This document shows positions 63,001-64,000 of a stretch of DNA of 64,000 nucleotides, piece after piece. Source of the stretch: Gibbula magus. Its lineage: Eukaryota; Mollusca; Gastropoda; Trochida; Trochidae. Where the stretch lies: NCBI GenBank assembly GCA_936450465.1, contig OW388292.1, positions 26,008,652-26,072,651 on the forward strand. Reading direction: 5' to 3'. Position 1 is the first letter of the stretch, and every line of letters starts with the position of its first letter. The notes under the pieces were generated by a model. The model was given only the letters and a program-made list of their open reading frames with translations. It was not told the origin of the DNA and did not search any database. The position numbers and the translations under genes are program-made.

Positions 63001-63498
63001 TTAAAGGTACATCCATTGTGTTGTTGGGGGCCAAATATGGCAAACGTTATAAATGGTCTTATTTCATCGAGAAGTACCAACTGTTACCGAAAACTACCAT
63101 TTTAATGTTACTCGACTTAGTATATTGACGATATGAAGGTAAAAGATTCGATTTCTGATCGAAAACCGGACAATGCACAGCGTGTGGCGCGCGCCAATAA
63201 GTCAAACGTACTTTTGGAATCTTAATTAAACCAGACAAAATAACAAATTTAGGTTGATAATGTTCAATAGGTCATATAACTACTGTGCATGTAAATAGGA
63301 CGTGCACTTTCGGTTTCTGCACATACATAATGATGTTACTCGATTTTAATTGGAAACTAGTAATTATGATATGTTTGCCGATTGGGGATGACTATGCAAG
63401 CTGAGTGAATTTGTTTATATTGTAAACAGCACATATGATGTGTTGGAACGTATTAAAGCAAAATAAAATTTTATGAAACACAATGGATGCACCTTTAA
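63001..63498 (+). mobile_element. MITE family 1, best-preserved copy
   Basis: The left end TTAAAGGTACATCCATTGTG (63,001) and right end CACAATGGATGCACCTTTAA (to 63,498) are reverse complements with one mismatch. Total 498 bp. The body contains GATCGAAAACCGGACAATG (63,158), shared with the copies at 17.4, 18.2 and 5.7 kb. TTAA at both edges fits target-site duplication by a piggyBac-like transposase acting in trans; no such gene is in the window. The 71-codon minus-strand frame overlapping the right end is incidental. Confidence 0.8.
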
Positions 63499-64000
63499 GA
63501 AATTTGACGCCGTCTCTTGCCGTTAAAAGCAAGGCTTCAAAGAACAGTGTTAAGTTAATGCTTGGTTTACTCGGGACATATTCTTTATATACGTGAGATA
63601 AAGTCAAATGCTTCTGTACATTTGATAGGGGTGAATGACTGCATTTGATGATTTTGTATTTATTTTGTGATAATGACTTTTTAGCAACATTTTAAACAGT
63701 AAACTGACAATAGAAAAATGTGATCTTTCATTCAGTTTTTATTCAGGAATTTGTAAAATTTCCAGATTTAATTAACAATTTTTTTTACATTGACAAAACG
63801 ATATGATAAATCACGTTATCGCGTTATTTGTTCATGCACTTACTATAGGAAGATATAGTTGCTGTCAGCAAATTATTGTTATAACTTACCTAGAAAGGCA
63901 ATCATATCGGTGTGTATGGTGTATTGTGTACGATGTCCTAGTGCATGATTGCAATACTACGACACCCTTGCCTTGCTCACTCGCTCTTGCTCTGCAGATA
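63499..64000. other. AT-rich non-coding stretch to the window edge
   Basis: No recognisable feature. Confidence 0.45.

Overview
The window looks like AT-rich, gene-poor nuclear DNA of a marine mollusc. The clues are tRNA-derived SINEs with B boxes, a mariner remnant, several miniature inverted-repeat elements (MITEs), and a dispersed GAGCTCATCAGGCC-type repeat that I associate with bivalve and gastropod genomes. The species cannot be fixed from sequence alone. No intact cellular protein-coding gene, rRNA or functional tRNA gene could be supported.

About half of the window (roughly 33.6 of 64 kb) is tandem repeat in three blocks. (1) 10.06-15.43 kb holds pentamer tracts (TAGCA, CCATA) and then about 4 kb of a heptamer array (CCATACA and CTATACA variants). 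(2) 21,380-50,083 is one 28.7-kb satellite with a 69-bp monomer. Its length corresponds to 416 copies once four small indels are counted, and it has clear higher-order duplications. (3) 50,324-51,110 is a 33-bp minisatellite only 240 bp beyond the end of the satellite.

The left flank (1-10 kb) carries a broken mariner transposase at the window edge, a 495-bp MITE with TTAA-type ends, a 5'-truncated SINE, a fold-back hairpin inside a diverged tandem repeat, and a second TTAA-type MITE of 368 bp. Between the arrays lie a roughly 510-bp inverted-repeat element (10.50-11.01 kb), a SINE at 15.5 kb, and two more copies of the first MITE family (17.4-17.9 and 18.25-18.80 kb). The right flank (51-64 kb) carries a nested inverted-repeat element, a pair of about 360-bp elements in opposite orientation, a 116-bp palindromic MITE, another SINE, a CAT/CAC-rich repeat with an exact-looking 107-bp duplication, and a fourth MITE copy.

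The very long open frames through the satellite follow from a period that is a multiple of three (69 = 3 x 23). I do not annotate them as genes. The main interest is the size, sharp same-phase boundaries and hierarchical structure of the 69-bp array, together with the TTAA-end MITE families.
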